Shown: positions 7,997-16,235, counted from the stretch's first letter. The stretch: 64,000 nucleotides of DNA from JABURQ01 sp029243145 (GCA_965660145.1 CBFHYX010000024.1:7278-71277); one strand, 5' to 3'. Numbers and translations: made by a program. The notes: a model not told the origin generated them from the sequence alone.

Positions 7997-9049
7997 TCAC
8001 TCGTGATCGGGACGAGTTTTATACTCTCGCACTTTGCCATCGGGGCCGATTTGTACCGTGTATGAATCGCCATTCGGTGCAACGCTCGCTTTCACCCAAA
8101 CGCCTTTGCACTCCTGAGTGACCGCATCATTGACGATGAATTCGGCAGGCGTCTGTTGATTGGTATCAAGTTTAATGTTGCGATGCAATTGATAGAGATG
8201 CTTGAGCGATTTCACTTCGCGCAGTGTTTTCTGAGTCTTATCGTGGCCGCCTTTTGTCGGTCCGTTACACATCACAGCCACAATGGGATCGATGGCCAAA
8301 ACAAGGGCGGGGTTGTTGCTATTCGGCAGGCCGTGATGCGTCACCATGAACATGTCCACTTTCCCCAGCGGATTGTTGGGAGTGACAAGTTTTCCTTCGA
8401 TGTTCCAAGTCAGGTCGCCGCAGCAGAGAAACTTAAATTCTCCAAAAGAAACCAGAAAACTGACGCTGGCAGCGTTATCTGATTTGTCAGTCTCCGCTGG
8501 TTCGTGCCGATCCGCATAAGGGTTTGGTTTTCCGGTGTTTGGGATGACTTCCCGGCTGGCGGTGGCGATCTTGATGTTCAATGGAGCGGTCTTTGATTTG
8601 AACTTCAAGACATCGCCGGCGGTCAACTTCTTGGATTCATTTTGAGACGCCCTGCGGTAGTCGGCGATCCGTTCCAGGAACTTCTGGTCCTCTTGCAAAT
8701 CCTCGGGAATACCACGATCCCAGAAGTTGTTGACTTTGATCTCGGCAGCCAAGGCGGCGTGGTTGCCGTAATGGTCGAGGTGCCAGTGAGTGACTGCTGC
8801 GTGGTCGAGATGCTTTTTGCCGGCGACATTTTGCAGGACATCGAGGATACGGTCTCGGTCGCGTCCACCGTAGTCGGGGTATCCCGAATCAATCAGTAGT
8901 GTCTCACCATTGGGAGTAACAAAGAGTGTCGCGGCACCACCTTCAACATCGATGAAGTAAATATCGAGCCGACCATTCGATTCATCAGCCATAACCGCTG
9001 TCAATGAACACAGTGAAAGGCAACTGGCGATAACGATTGAGCGAATCAT
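7997..9049 (-). CDS. Secreted MBL-fold metallohydrolase (ComEC/Rec2-like)
   Basis: The product has a signal peptide (MIRSIVIASCLSLCSLTAVMA) and the metallo-beta-lactamase motif H88-W-H90-L-D92-H93 in VTHWHLDHYGN. Further metal-site elements follow: CCGDLTW for the bridging Asp and VTHHGLPNSN for a late His. The opening LDIYFIDVEGGAATLFVTP is typical of the ComEC C-terminal-like MBL branch, here as a standalone exported protein rather than a DNA-uptake channel. An AGGATA ribosome-binding site precedes the ATG at 9049. The probable role is extracytoplasmic hydrolysis of phosphoesters or another ester; the substrate is not visible. It is monocistronic. Confidence 0.85.
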   Translation of the reverse strand: MIRSIVIASCLSLCSLTAVMADESNGRLDIYFIDVEGGAATLFVTPNGETLLIDSGYPDYGGRDRDRILDVLQNVAGKKHLDHAAVTHWHLDHYGNHAALAAEIKVNNFWDRGIPEDLQEDQKFLERIADYRRASQNESKKLTAGDVLKFKSKTAPLNIKIATASREVIPNTGKPNPYADRHEPAETDKSDNAASVSFLVSFGEFKFLCCGDLTWNIEGKLVTPNNPLGKVDMFMVTHHGLPNSNNPALVLAIDPIVAVMCNGPTKGGHDKTQKTLREVKSLKHLYQLHRNIKLDTNQQTPAEFIVNDAVTQECKGVWVKASVAPNGDSYTVQIGPDGKVREYKTRPDHE

Positions 9050-9132
9050 GGCGATATCCTGAGCGGTTTAGAGATATGGATTTCTTTTATGATGCCGCGA
9101 GATCTCCAAGGAATCAAGAAGATCTTACGTGA

Positions 9133-10359
9133 TCATTTTTCGTCACTGTTTGATTCATCAGTGACATCGGGAAGTTGCTTGTCAGTGGCGACCTGGACTT
9201 TCGGTGTCTCCTCCTTCTCTTTTTTATCGTCATCTTTCGAGAAGGTATCTTTGATGGCCTGAAATTGATCCTTGGAAAGCTCTTTCAGTTCAGTGTTGAA
9301 GATCAGGATCAGAGCATGCAGGCAAGAAGCGACAATCGGAGCAATGAAAATTCCCCATAACCCCATTGCTTGCACTCCTCCCAGAACTGAAATGAATGCC
9401 AGAAGGGGATGGAGTTTGACATCCGTATGCAGGATGTAGGTGCGAATCAAGTTGTCGAGTGTGCCGATGAAGATGGCTCCGTAGAGCATCAAAAAGATGG
9501 AAGAGACCCAATACCCCTGGTAGCCGAGCCAAAGAGCGCAAGGGATCCAGACGACCGGAGCACCCGCTAAGGGGATCATGGCGAAGAAGGTGGTGACAAA
9601 GAAAATCAAGAAGAAGCGATTGAATCCCAGGAAGTAGAGCGCGATGGCCGTGCACAGTCCTTGGGCGATGGCTGCGAAGAATGTCGACGACACGACCGCC
9701 CGGACAGACTTTTCAAACTGCATCAAAATCTGGGTCTGATGATCGAGTTTGACGGGGATCAATTTTTGGGTCGCATCGAGCAAACGTGGGCCATCTCGCA
9801 AAAAGAAGAATAGCGCGATAATAAACATCCCCGTGCTGACCAATCCCATCACAATATTGCCAACAAAAGACATCGCGGCTCCCGCCATCCCAAGAGTTTT
9901 TTTCGCGACACCAGTGGCGGTTTGTTCGACGGTCTTTTCGATCTCTTTGGCGATGAGTTGTTCGTCGGCTTTGGGACCGAGCAGTGGCTGGATTTCGTGA
10001 GCCAATCGTTCCATCCAAGGGTCCGTTTGTAGCTTTTCGATGGCTTCCCGAAACTCGGATGACGTTCTGACCTGATGCGCTAGTGACAATAATTCTCCCA
10101 CCGCAAAAAACACGCACAGCAGCAAAGGAATCAGAAATGTGGCCAATGCAGCGGCAGTTGTCAGGCCGGCTGCGGCAGTCTCTTTATTTTTTTCCCAAGT
10201 GAGTCGTCCCAAAATACGACGATAGAGCGGACGGAAAAGGAGCGAAACAACACCCGCAACAAAGAGCGGCAACAGAAAAGGAGCCACGACGTGATAAAAC
10301 GTCACGCCGAGAACGATAATGAGCAGAACTAAAATGCCGAGGGAAACCAGGCGAGCCAT
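9133..10359 (-). CDS. AI-2E family transporter (TqsA/PerM-like permease)
   Basis: The 408-residue protein has paired N-terminal membrane helices (LVSLGILVLLIIVLGVTFYHV, then VAPFLLPLFVAGVVSLLF), a soluble helical stretch, and further helices including FVTTFFAMIPLAGAPVVWIP and LHPLLAFISVLGGVQAMGLWG. That layout and the 'P-hhG-x-P-x-hW-hP' and 'GGhxxhGhhGhhhxP' motifs are diagnostic of the AI-2E/UPF0118 family. Family members export small molecules or act in Na+/H+ antiport; the substrate cannot be told. The last ~45 residues are a charged Lys/Glu/Asp tail, probably cytoplasmic and not conserved. Confidence 0.88.
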   Translation of the reverse strand: MARLVSLGILVLLIIVLGVTFYHVVAPFLLPLFVAGVVSLLFRPLYRRILGRLTWEKNKETAAAGLTTAAALATFLIPLLLCVFFAVGELLSLAHQVRTSSEFREAIEKLQTDPWMERLAHEIQPLLGPKADEQLIAKEIEKTVEQTATGVAKKTLGMAGAAMSFVGNIVMGLVSTGMFIIALFFFLRDGPRLLDATQKLIPVKLDHQTQILMQFEKSVRAVVSSTFFAAIAQGLCTAIALYFLGFNRFFLIFFVTTFFAMIPLAGAPVVWIPCALWLGYQGYWVSSIFLMLYGAIFIGTLDNLIRTYILHTDVKLHPLLAFISVLGGVQAMGLWGIFIAPIVASCLHALILIFNTELKELSKDQFQAIKDTFSKDDDKKEKEETPKVQVATDKQLPDVTDESNSDEK

Positions 10360-10605
10360 AATGGAGTCTAATTCTCTGAAGGATAACTCTGAGGAATGCG
10401 TATTGTGACGGGAGAGGAGCCGCAGGTCTAATTAATTTCGCCTGAGAGCGACAAAGATTAAGATTATGGGCAAAGTTTCCATGGGACTCTTTCAGACGTA
10501 CCCGGAATTGGTCATTCTAAATCTCAGCCGAACCATTTCTGTCGCTCGGTTCTCTGTACGACCAACTGACGACTAAAGTTCACACAATTTCTGGAATGAT
10601 TCATC

Positions 10606-11634
10606 ATGAAAGCCCTCGTCAAACGCGAAGCCAAAGAAGGGTTATGGCTGGAAGATGTCCCCGAACCGACCATCGGCATCAACGACGTGATGATCAAAGT
10701 TGATCGAACCGGGATCTGTGGCACTGATGTGCATATCTACAAATGGGACGATTGGGCGCAAAAAACGATTCCCGTACCAATGGTCGTCGGGCACGAATTT
10801 GTCGGAGAAATTGTCGAAGTGGGTTCGAATGTCAGCGACTTCCATCCCGGAGAACTGGTCAGTGGTGAAGGGCACGTTGTTTGTGGGCGTTGTCGAAATT
10901 GTCTCGCCGGCCGACGACATTTGTGTGCTCACACAAAAGGCATCGGCGTGAATCGTCCCGGTGCCTTTGCCGAATATATCTCATTACCCATGACCAATGT
11001 CTGGCATCACGATGAGTCCATCGACAAAGATGTGGCTTCGATTTTTGATCCGTTCGGGAATGCCGTCCACACAGCGCTCACTTTCCCTGTGCTCGGTGAA
11101 GACGTATTGATCACGGGAGCGGGACCAATTGGATGCATGGCGGCGGCTGTCGTCAAACATGCAGGCGCACGCTATGTTGTGGTGACCGACGTGAATCCCT
11201 GGCGATTAGAACTGGCCAAGAGAATGGGAGCAACGCGAGTCGTCGATGTTCGCAATGAAAAGCTCGAAGATGTCCAAAAAGAACTCGACATGCACGAAGG
11301 CTTCGATGTCGGTCTGGAAATGTCGGGGAGTCCCGATGCGTTTCGCGGCATGCTGGCGAATATGTGTCACGGCGGGAAAATCGCCATGCTGGGAATCCCT
11401 TCAGAAGACATCTCCATCGATTGGAACACGGTCGTCTTCAACATGCTGACCATCAAAGGCATCTACGGTCGCGAAATGTATGAAACCTGGTACAAGATGA
11501 CGGTCATGATTCAGGGTGGGTTGGATATCTCCCCCGTCATCACTCACCGCTATCATTACACCGATTTCCAACAAGGATTCGACGCAATGCTCTCAGGACA
11601 ATCGGGAAAAGTCATTCTCGATTGGAAATCATAA
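10606..11634 (+). CDS. tdh: L-threonine 3-dehydrogenase
   Basis: The 342-residue zinc-dependent medium-chain dehydrogenase oxidises L-threonine to 2-amino-3-ketobutyrate with NAD+. Catalytic zinc ligands C38, H63 and E64 (GICGTDVHIY, VGHEFVGE) and structural zinc Cys 93, 96, 99 and 107 are all present, as is the nucleotide-binding GAGPIGCMAAA. Length and sequence match bacterial Tdh closely. The next gene on the same strand is kbl, which uses the unstable product, so the two form the classical threonine-to-glycine route. Unusually, 224 bp with a dispersed repeat separate them. Confidence 0.95.
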   Translation: MKALVKREAKEGLWLEDVPEPTIGINDVMIKVDRTGICGTDVHIYKWDDWAQKTIPVPMVVGHEFVGEIVEVGSNVSDFHPGELVSGEGHVVCGRCRNCLAGRRHLCAHTKGIGVNRPGAFAEYISLPMTNVWHHDESIDKDVASIFDPFGNAVHTALTFPVLGEDVLITGAGPIGCMAAAVVKHAGARYVVVTDVNPWRLELAKRMGATRVVDVRNEKLEDVQKELDMHEGFDVGLEMSGSPDAFRGMLANMCHGGKIAMLGIPSEDISIDWNTVVFNMLTIKGIYGREMYETWYKMTVMIQGGLDISPVITHRYHYTDFQQGFDAMLSGQSGKVILDWKS

Positions 11635-11705
11635 TTCATAGCCCTGGAACGCAAGCTCCGAGGGATAATCCGTAGGTCAGGCTGTGACAGACAAGAGTTA
11701 AGTTT

Positions 11706-11745
11706 CGACGCAAAGTCGCAAAGACGCGGAGAAACGCAAAGAGAA
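11706..11745. repeat. Dispersed GCAAAGTCGC repeat between tdh and kbl
   Basis: The segment CGACGCAAAGTCGCAAAGAC, then GCGGAGAAACGCAAAGAGAA, is nearly identical to 13056-13096 downstream of kbl, so kbl is flanked by two direct copies. A TAGGTCAGGCTGTGACAGAC unit just upstream (about 11672-11691) resembles the TCAGGC hairpins at 14423 and 15470. Confidence 0.65.
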
Positions 11746-11858
11746 TCAGGAAGCCAAGGGAGCGGTGAAGAGGTGCTACGGAAAATTGAGCATCGAACTT
11801 GATTCGTGACCTACACAACGGTCCGCACAGCGGACTCTACAGCGACTGGACAAAGACC

Positions 11859-13043
11859 ATGTACGGCAACATTAAAGATCAACTAAAGCAACAATTGGTC
11901 GACATTCAGGAAGCGGGGCTCTTCAAGTCCGAGCGGATTATCACCACGCCGCAAGAAGCACATATTAAAGTGGGCGAAGGACGGGAAGTCCTCAATATGT
12001 GTGCGAACAATTATCTGGGTCTGTCGGATCATCCCGAGATTGTGAAAGCCGCTCATGAGGGACTCGACCGCTGGGGATTCGGTTTGTCGTCGGTCCGTTT
12101 CATCTGTGGTACTCAAAGCTGTCATAAAGAACTCGAAGACAAACTCTCCCGCTTTCTGGGGATGGAAGACACGATTCTCTATACCTCGTGTTTTGATGCC
12201 AATGGCGGACTCTTTGAGACTTTGCTAACAGCCGACGATGCGATTATCTCGGACGAACTGAATCATGCCAGCATCATTGACGGCGTTCGGCTCTGTAAGG
12301 CTCAGCGATTTCGATACAAAAATAATGATCTCGCTGACCTCGAAGAAAAACTGAAAGAAGCGCAGTCGGCCCGACATCGAATGATTGCCACAGACGGAGT
12401 CTTTTCGATGGATGGCTACATTGCCAATCTACCCGGTATCTGTGATCTGGCTGATAAATACGATGCGATGGTCATGGTGGACGACTCTCACTCTGTCGGT
12501 TTCATGGGAGCCAACGGGCGTGGCACTCACGAACATCATAACGTGATGGATCGGATCGATATCATTACGGGGACTTTGGGCAAGGCGCTGGGTGGTGCGA
12601 GTGGTGGTTATACATCAGGACGTAAGGAAATCATCGACATGCTGCGGCAACGGTCGCGGCCATATCTGTTTTCCAACTCCGTGGCACCCCCCATCGTGGC
12701 GGCATCCATTCGAGCGTTGGAAATGTTGGAAGAATCGACCGAACTTCGCGATAAGTTGGAAGCCAATACAAAATTCTTCCGCGCAGAGATCACCAAGGTC
12801 GGCTTCGATGTTTTACCCGGTGAACACCCCATTGTTCCCGTGATGTTGGGCGATGCGAAATTGGCCGGCCAACTCGCCGACAAGTTGTTAGGGAAGGGCG
12901 TCTACGTCATTGGCTTTTCGTACCCTGTTGTACCTCAAGGAAAAGCGAGAATCCGCACACAGGTCTCTGCCGCACATTCGCTGGACGATCTCAAATTTGC
13001 CGTCGAACAATTCGCCGAAGCCAAAGCCGAGTTGGAAGCATGA
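11859..13043 (+). CDS. kbl: Glycine C-acetyltransferase (2-amino-3-ketobutyrate CoA ligase)
   Basis: This PLP enzyme of the alpha-oxoamine synthase family cleaves 2-amino-3-ketobutyrate with CoA to glycine and acetyl-CoA. It shows AGLFKSERIITTPQEAHI at the N-terminus, CANNYLGLSDHP, VDDSHSVGFMG, and the PLP-lysine segment GTLGKALGGASGG (Lys near 242). The ATG at 11859 gives 394 residues, matching known Kbl; the frame extends to 11799, but that prefix lacks family sequence. It works directly after tdh. Strong ribosome-binding sequence is not evident. Confidence 0.93.
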   Translation: MYGNIKDQLKQQLVDIQEAGLFKSERIITTPQEAHIKVGEGREVLNMCANNYLGLSDHPEIVKAAHEGLDRWGFGLSSVRFICGTQSCHKELEDKLSRFLGMEDTILYTSCFDANGGLFETLLTADDAIISDELNHASIIDGVRLCKAQRFRYKNNDLADLEEKLKEAQSARHRMIATDGVFSMDGYIANLPGICDLADKYDAMVMVDDSHSVGFMGANGRGTHEHHNVMDRIDIITGTLGKALGGASGGYTSGRKEIIDMLRQRSRPYLFSNSVAPPIVAASIRALEMLEESTELRDKLEANTKFFRAEITKVGFDVLPGEHPIVPVMLGDAKLAGQLADKLLGKGVYVIGFSYPVVPQGKARIRTQVSAAHSLDDLKFAVEQFAEAKAELEA

Positions 13044-13055
13044 GGAAAAAAATAT

Positions 13056-13137
13056 CGACGCAAAGTCGCCAAGACGCGGAGAAACGCAAAGAAAAATGTA
13101 GGTTGGGTTAGCCGAGCGCAGCGAGTCGTAACCCAAC
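13056..13137. repeat. Composite dispersed repeat: GCAAAGTCGC unit plus TAACCCAAC inverted repeat
   Basis: The GCAAAGTCGC unit (13056-13096) runs into GTAGGTTGGGTTAGCCGAGC, then GCAGCGAGTCGTAACCCAAC. The arms GTTGGGTTA and TAACCCAAC can pair around GCGCAGC. The second unit recurs in the opposite sense at 14755-14800 and 63328-63372. Confidence 0.7.
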
Positions 13138-13157
13138 AAGCAATCGGTGCGTCAAAA

Positions 13158-13580
13158 TCACTTCCGAAACAATTCCTCAGGATCCCGTAACGCTTTGAAC
13201 TCCAACGCATTGCCGGACGGATCAAGGAAGAACATCGTTGCCTGCTCTCCGGTCTCGCCGGCGAAACGGACGTAAGGTTCAATCACAAAGTTGATCTCGG
13301 CCGCTTTGAGTTTCTCGGCCAGTTGTTCCCAATCTTCCCACGGCAAGATCACGCCGAAATGCGGGACCGGCACATCATGTCCATCAACCGGGTTACTCTC
13401 TGGTGAGGCCGCTGACGCCGAAGGTGTCACGTGAGTGACGATCTGATGACCGAAGAGATTGAAGTCGATCCAAGTGTCGGCCGAACGACCTTCTTCGCAA
13501 TCGAGCAGGTTGCCGTAAAACTTCCGTGCAGCGGTCAAGTCGTGAACAGGAAACGCGAGATGAAAGGGTGGAATGGTCAT
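13158..13580 (-). CDS. VOC-family protein (glyoxalase/bleomycin-resistance fold)
   Basis: The ATG at 13580 gives a 140-residue VOC protein: MTIPPFHLAFPVHDLTAARK, a middle segment around DTWIDFNLFGHQIVTHV, the second repeat VPHFGVILPWEDWEQLAEKL, and a closing MFFLDPSGNALEFK. Metal-site candidates H8, H in GHQIVTHV, H in VPHFGV and E in ALEFK match the usual two His/Glu pairs of VOC enzymes. The reaction is unknown; close relatives are annotated as glyoxalase or dioxygenase-like. A 5' fragment of a second, similar gene lies at 15352-15408, so the family was duplicated here. The longer frame to 13613 lacks support. Confidence 0.85.
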   Translation of the reverse strand: MTIPPFHLAFPVHDLTAARKFYGNLLDCEEGRSADTWIDFNLFGHQIVTHVTPSASAASPESNPVDGHDVPVPHFGVILPWEDWEQLAEKLKAAEINFVIEPYVRFAGETGEQATMFFLDPSGNALEFKALRDPEELFRK

Positions 13581-13942
13581 GCAGTGATTGTCTACTGGAG
13601 GCGGTTGATGCACAAGTGGTTTGTGAGTTAGGAATCTTTTGTCAAAAATGAATTGCTTCAGCTTTCAGGATGGTGTATATTAATATATCGCCTGTTTAAT
13701 TCAGAGAAAGCATTCCCCCATGCCAAAACTCTTATCGACTCTTCACAGACTGGAACCGCATCGTGGTTAATAATCACTGTGATGAGCTGGATAAGCGGGA
13801 CTTTGAATCGACTTTTTAATGTTCTTTCAATTCTCTCACTGAACTGTCAGGTTCTATTCTTTACTAACTGAACTCAAAGATTTGTTCTCCGCCATTGTTG
13901 GTCTACCGCAGAGAGACACTTGGGCTCCAGAGTGGGGGGCTT
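13581..13942. other. Intergenic region, nothing recognised
   Basis: About 360 bp lie between the divergent VOC gene and the small hypothetical ORF. It is AT-richer than its surroundings. A 72-codon frame at 13653-13871 has no recognisable family and no ribosome-binding site; I do not support it as a gene. Promoters for both flanking genes may lie here. Confidence 0.4.
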
Positions 13943-14215
13943 GTGAAGCTGAAAGTCGAGGAAGCGATCTGGGAACAGTGGCGCGAAGAAGAAGGTCCTA
14001 CAGTTAAACACTTGATGTCATTCTGGGATACCAGTAGGCGATTCGGTTGGCTCGCATCAAGTTTGCTCCGATCGATCTCACGAAGAATAGAGGTTGAACA
14101 TCATAACCTGGAAATCCAATATGATCTCACTAGATATTTACCTGTCAGAATATACTGGGAAGAGGACATGAAGGGCCAAGATGCCTGGCATACTTCTTGG
14201 ACTCCTCCATCTTAA
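13943..14215 (+). CDS. Hypothetical protein, possibly a fragment
   Basis: A GTG at 13943 has a GGGGGG run just upstream and opens an ~90-residue frame (the open frame extends to 13895). The sequence has believable protein composition: VEEAIWEQWREEEGPTVKHL, WLASSLLRSISRRIEVEHHN, LEIQYDLTRYLPVRIYWEED. It is charged and amphipathic with no signal peptide or membrane helix. I recognise no family. It borders the repeat-rich intergenic region and could be the C-terminal remnant of a larger gene or a chance ORF. Confidence 0.3.
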   Translation: MKLKVEEAIWEQWREEEGPTVKHLMSFWDTSRRFGWLASSLLRSISRRIEVEHHNLEIQYDLTRYLPVRIYWEEDMKGQDAWHTSWTPPS

Positions 14216-14754
14216 ATCCTACCATGAAGGCAATAGCAGGGTAGCGTAGCGACAAGAATTCCTCATCATGATCGTGCAATTAAGTGAGTCACGTCAACAA
14301 CAAATCGTACCCGCATGATGGCAGATTCTTGTGCCTGCAGGCACCCGACCAAAATGAAATTTTGGACGGGCCACCCAGCGTTTCTTCTTTCCTTTGAGGC
14401 TTGGCGTCGGTCTTCATTTCTTGTCAGGCGGGCGCCTGACCTACAGATCCTGCGTCGCCGCGCCTTGGCGTGAGTCATCTTTCTTCTTGTCAGGCACAGT
14501 CTGGCGTCGTTGAACTCACCCGGCATTCTGCTTTGTCGAGAAAGTGCCGTCCCGTTTGGGGCTCACGAAGATCAATTCATCACTCAAACCCAGGGCGTTG
14601 CCCTGGGCTGACATATAGCCGGGCCGTTGACCCTGTTTCTACACTGTGTTCTCAGCGAACTCTACGGTTCAACTGATTTCTTCACCAACTTGAGTTTCGA
14701 TGTCGATTGAGTGAGCGCAGCGTAACCTAACAAGTGCATTCAACATCGACCTTT

Positions 14755-14868
14755 GTTGTCGGGTTACGACTCGCTTCGCTCGACTAACCCGACCTACGTC
14801 TTTGCGTCAAATAATTCAAACTCTCAAAACTCGTCTTGCCATGTGCGGTCTACCAGAGTTAGCGTTCG
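14755..14868. repeat. Composite intergenic repeat, copy 1 (partner at 63328-63439)
   Basis: It starts GTTGTCGGGTTACGACTCGC, continues through CTAACCCGACCTACG and TTGCGTCAAA, and ends CGGTCTACCAGAGTTAGCG. The first ~50 bp hold an inverted repeat (GTCGGGTTA/TAACCCGAC). Similarity with the second copy continues beyond the end (TCGATCTTTG then CAATTTGAA, near 14920-14940 and 63459-63476). Confidence 0.8.
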
Positions 14869-15113
14869 GAGCTCGTTGGTTTTATGAGCCGCTTGCGCTG
14901 GCGGCTCAAATTAAGACTTCGATCTTTGACAATTTGAAAAAAACGTTCAGCATTCAGGCATTCGCCAACTGAATGGTCTGCTGTGAGATGCTGGTTTGTC
15001 TAATTCCTGATTCCTGACTCCTCTCATTCACTGTTTATCAATCTGAGGGGAATCACTTCTGTTGAGAGCTGCGAGACCAAAATGTTGCAACCTCGATCAC
15101 ATCAACGGTTTGC

Positions 15114-15177
15114 TCAAGAGTATGGCAAGCGTATCGTCAAGAGTATGAGATGGGTGTCTGTCTCTCCATACTCTTGA
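15114..15177. repeat. Hairpin element with direct and inverted 11-nt word, copy 1
   Basis: The word TCAAGAGTATG occurs at 15114-15124 and 15137-15147, and as its reverse complement at 15167-15177. The second copy and the inverted copy form an 11-bp stem around a 19-nt loop containing GGGTGTCTGTC. The same architecture with a different word is at 63928-64000. Confidence 0.7.
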
Positions 15178-15322
15178 AGACTCTTCAAAGTCGCCGAAGA
15201 TTCAACGAGTTAGAGCAAATCCAATAGTATCGGGTTTCAGACTCTTGAACGCCAGGCTGTTCGAGAAAAGAGGCGATCCCGTCGGAGTCGGATCTAACGT
15301 CTGACTGCCTCATTCGCGCATT

Positions 15323-15354
15323 GCGCATGAAAAAATCGACCGGGAAAACTCCCG
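15323..15354. repeat. Decayed duplicate of the terminator at 15539-15567
   Basis: GCGCATGAAAAAATCGACCG, then GGAAAACTCCCG, matches the left half of the terminator at 15533-15567 (GCGCATGAAAAAACCGACCG). The pairing arm is incomplete. It joins directly to a VOC 5' fragment at about 15353. Confidence 0.65.
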
Positions 15355-15408
15355 TGCGGCACTCAGATCATGCACAGGGAACGCGAGGTGAAAAGGTGGG
15401 ATGTTCAT
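15352..15408 (-). pseudogene. 5' fragment of a second VOC gene
   Basis: From the ATG at 15408 the minus strand reads MNIPPFHLAFPVHDLSAAR, nearly the same as the start of the VOC gene at 13580 (MTIPPFHLAFPVHDLTAAR). Similarity stops abruptly at ~15353, where the terminator-like duplicate begins. Only ~19 codons remain, so this is a relic of a duplicated gene. Confidence 0.75.
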
Positions 15409-15538
15409 AGTTGTTCTGCTCTTTGCGTTTCTTCTTCATTTTAAGGCTTTGCGTCTGACCTGATTTCTTGTCAGGCGGGAGCCTGACCTATCACTGAATC
15501 CCGATTCCTGTTTCCTGAATCCTTTCTCAGCGCGCATG

Positions 15539-15573
15539 AAAAAACCGACCGGAAAAATTCCGGTCGGCTTTTT
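15539..15573 (-). terminator. Rho-independent terminator of the HTH-receiver gene
   Basis: A perfect 8-bp stem CCGACCGG/CCGGTCGG (15545-15552/15560-15567) is followed on the minus strand by six T (complement of A 15539-15544). On the plus strand CTTTTT follows, so it may be bidirectional. It lies 96 bp past the stop at 15663. Confidence 0.8.
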
Positions 15574-15662
15574 ATCAGTTGATCACCTTGGTGATGTTTC
15601 CGAAACGGTTTTCGAGAGTTTTGTTCGCCATCCCTGGCGATCCCGATCACGCTCCTGATCCA

Positions 15663-16235
15663 TCAGGCGATTTGCTTTTTGCGTCCGACGAGCGTTTTGA
15701 TTCGTTCGGCGAGCAAAGCTGCGTCGAACGGCTTACGAAACGTTTCGTTAAACATGGTTCGGTCAAAACCGGAGGCAGTATCCTCATCACTCAGTAATGC
15801 GATCAGAACAGTTTCCGAATATTCGGTGTTCTTACGCAGGTTCTGAGCAATCATGAGGGCTTCCTGTCGGCCCATTCCGAAATCCACCACAACGCAGTCC
15901 GGGTGCAATGACTCGGCCTGAATTCCGGCTTCAAATCCACTTGCGGCAACATCGATTTTGAAATCGTTGTTCCCCATTAGTTCATCCAAATTTGATCGCA
16001 CGTTGCCATCTGCTCCAACGAGCAGAATTTTTCCCATTGCCTCGTCTTCGAGTTCTCCCAAAGGCATACCATGCTCTTTGAGGAATCGAATCAGGTGTTC
16101 ACGGGGGATTCGACGGTCTTGTGATCCAGGGATCCGGTAACCGCGAAGTCGTCCCGAGTCAAACCATTTGCTGACGGTGCGGGGTGCAACTTTGCAGATC
16201 TTAGCTACTTGTCCAGTAGTAAAGATCGTCCTCAT
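15663..16235 (-). CDS. Excisionase-type HTH protein fused to a receiver domain
   Basis: Residues 1-60 form a MerR/excisionase-like winged helix: FTTGQVAKICKVAPRTVSKW, then GRLRGYRIPGSQDRRIPREH. Residues ~68-185 are a CheY-like receiver: KILLVGADGN opening, the phospho-acceptor candidate D in CVVVDFGMG (near 117), and the conserved Lys in FRKPFD. The usual acidic pair after strand 1 is reduced to one Asp (GADGN), and the Thr/Ser position reads LLSDED. This HTH-REC order is common in Planctomycetota but its targets are not known. It is likely a phosphorylation-tuned DNA-binding regulator. The nearest upstream gene on the same strand, smc, is 660 bp away. Confidence 0.85.
   Translation of the reverse strand: MRTIFTTGQVAKICKVAPRTVSKWFDSGRLRGYRIPGSQDRRIPREHLIRFLKEHGMPLGELEDEAMGKILLVGADGNVRSNLDELMGNNDFKIDVAASGFEAGIQAESLHPDCVVVDFGMGRQEALMIAQNLRKNTEYSETVLIALLSDEDTASGFDRTMFNETFRKPFDAALLAERIKTLVGRKKQIA

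Larger units (their letters stand above)
14216..15322. repeat. Repeat-rich intergenic region with many short hairpins
   Basis: No gene is supported over ~1.1 kb. Palindromes seen: GTGCCTGCAGGCAC (14331-14344); an 8-bp GTCAGGCG stem with GG loop (14423-14440); an 8-bp CCCAGGGC stem with GTT loop (14589-14607); GAGCCGC/GCGGCTC near 14886-14907. A composite repeat at 14755-14868 recurs at 63328-63439, and a hairpin element lies at 15114-15177. The TCAGGC hairpin recurs at 15470-15487. The mixture suggests several families of small non-coding elements collecting in one place. Confidence 0.7.

Noticed and set aside
13653..13871. A 72-codon frame with hydrophobic patches
   Set aside because: No ribosome-binding site and no recognisable domain; AT-rich intergenic sequence gives such frames readily.
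14216..15322. Possible insertion sequence remnant
   Set aside because: No transposase fragment, no single pair of terminal repeats bounding the region and no target duplication could be seen.
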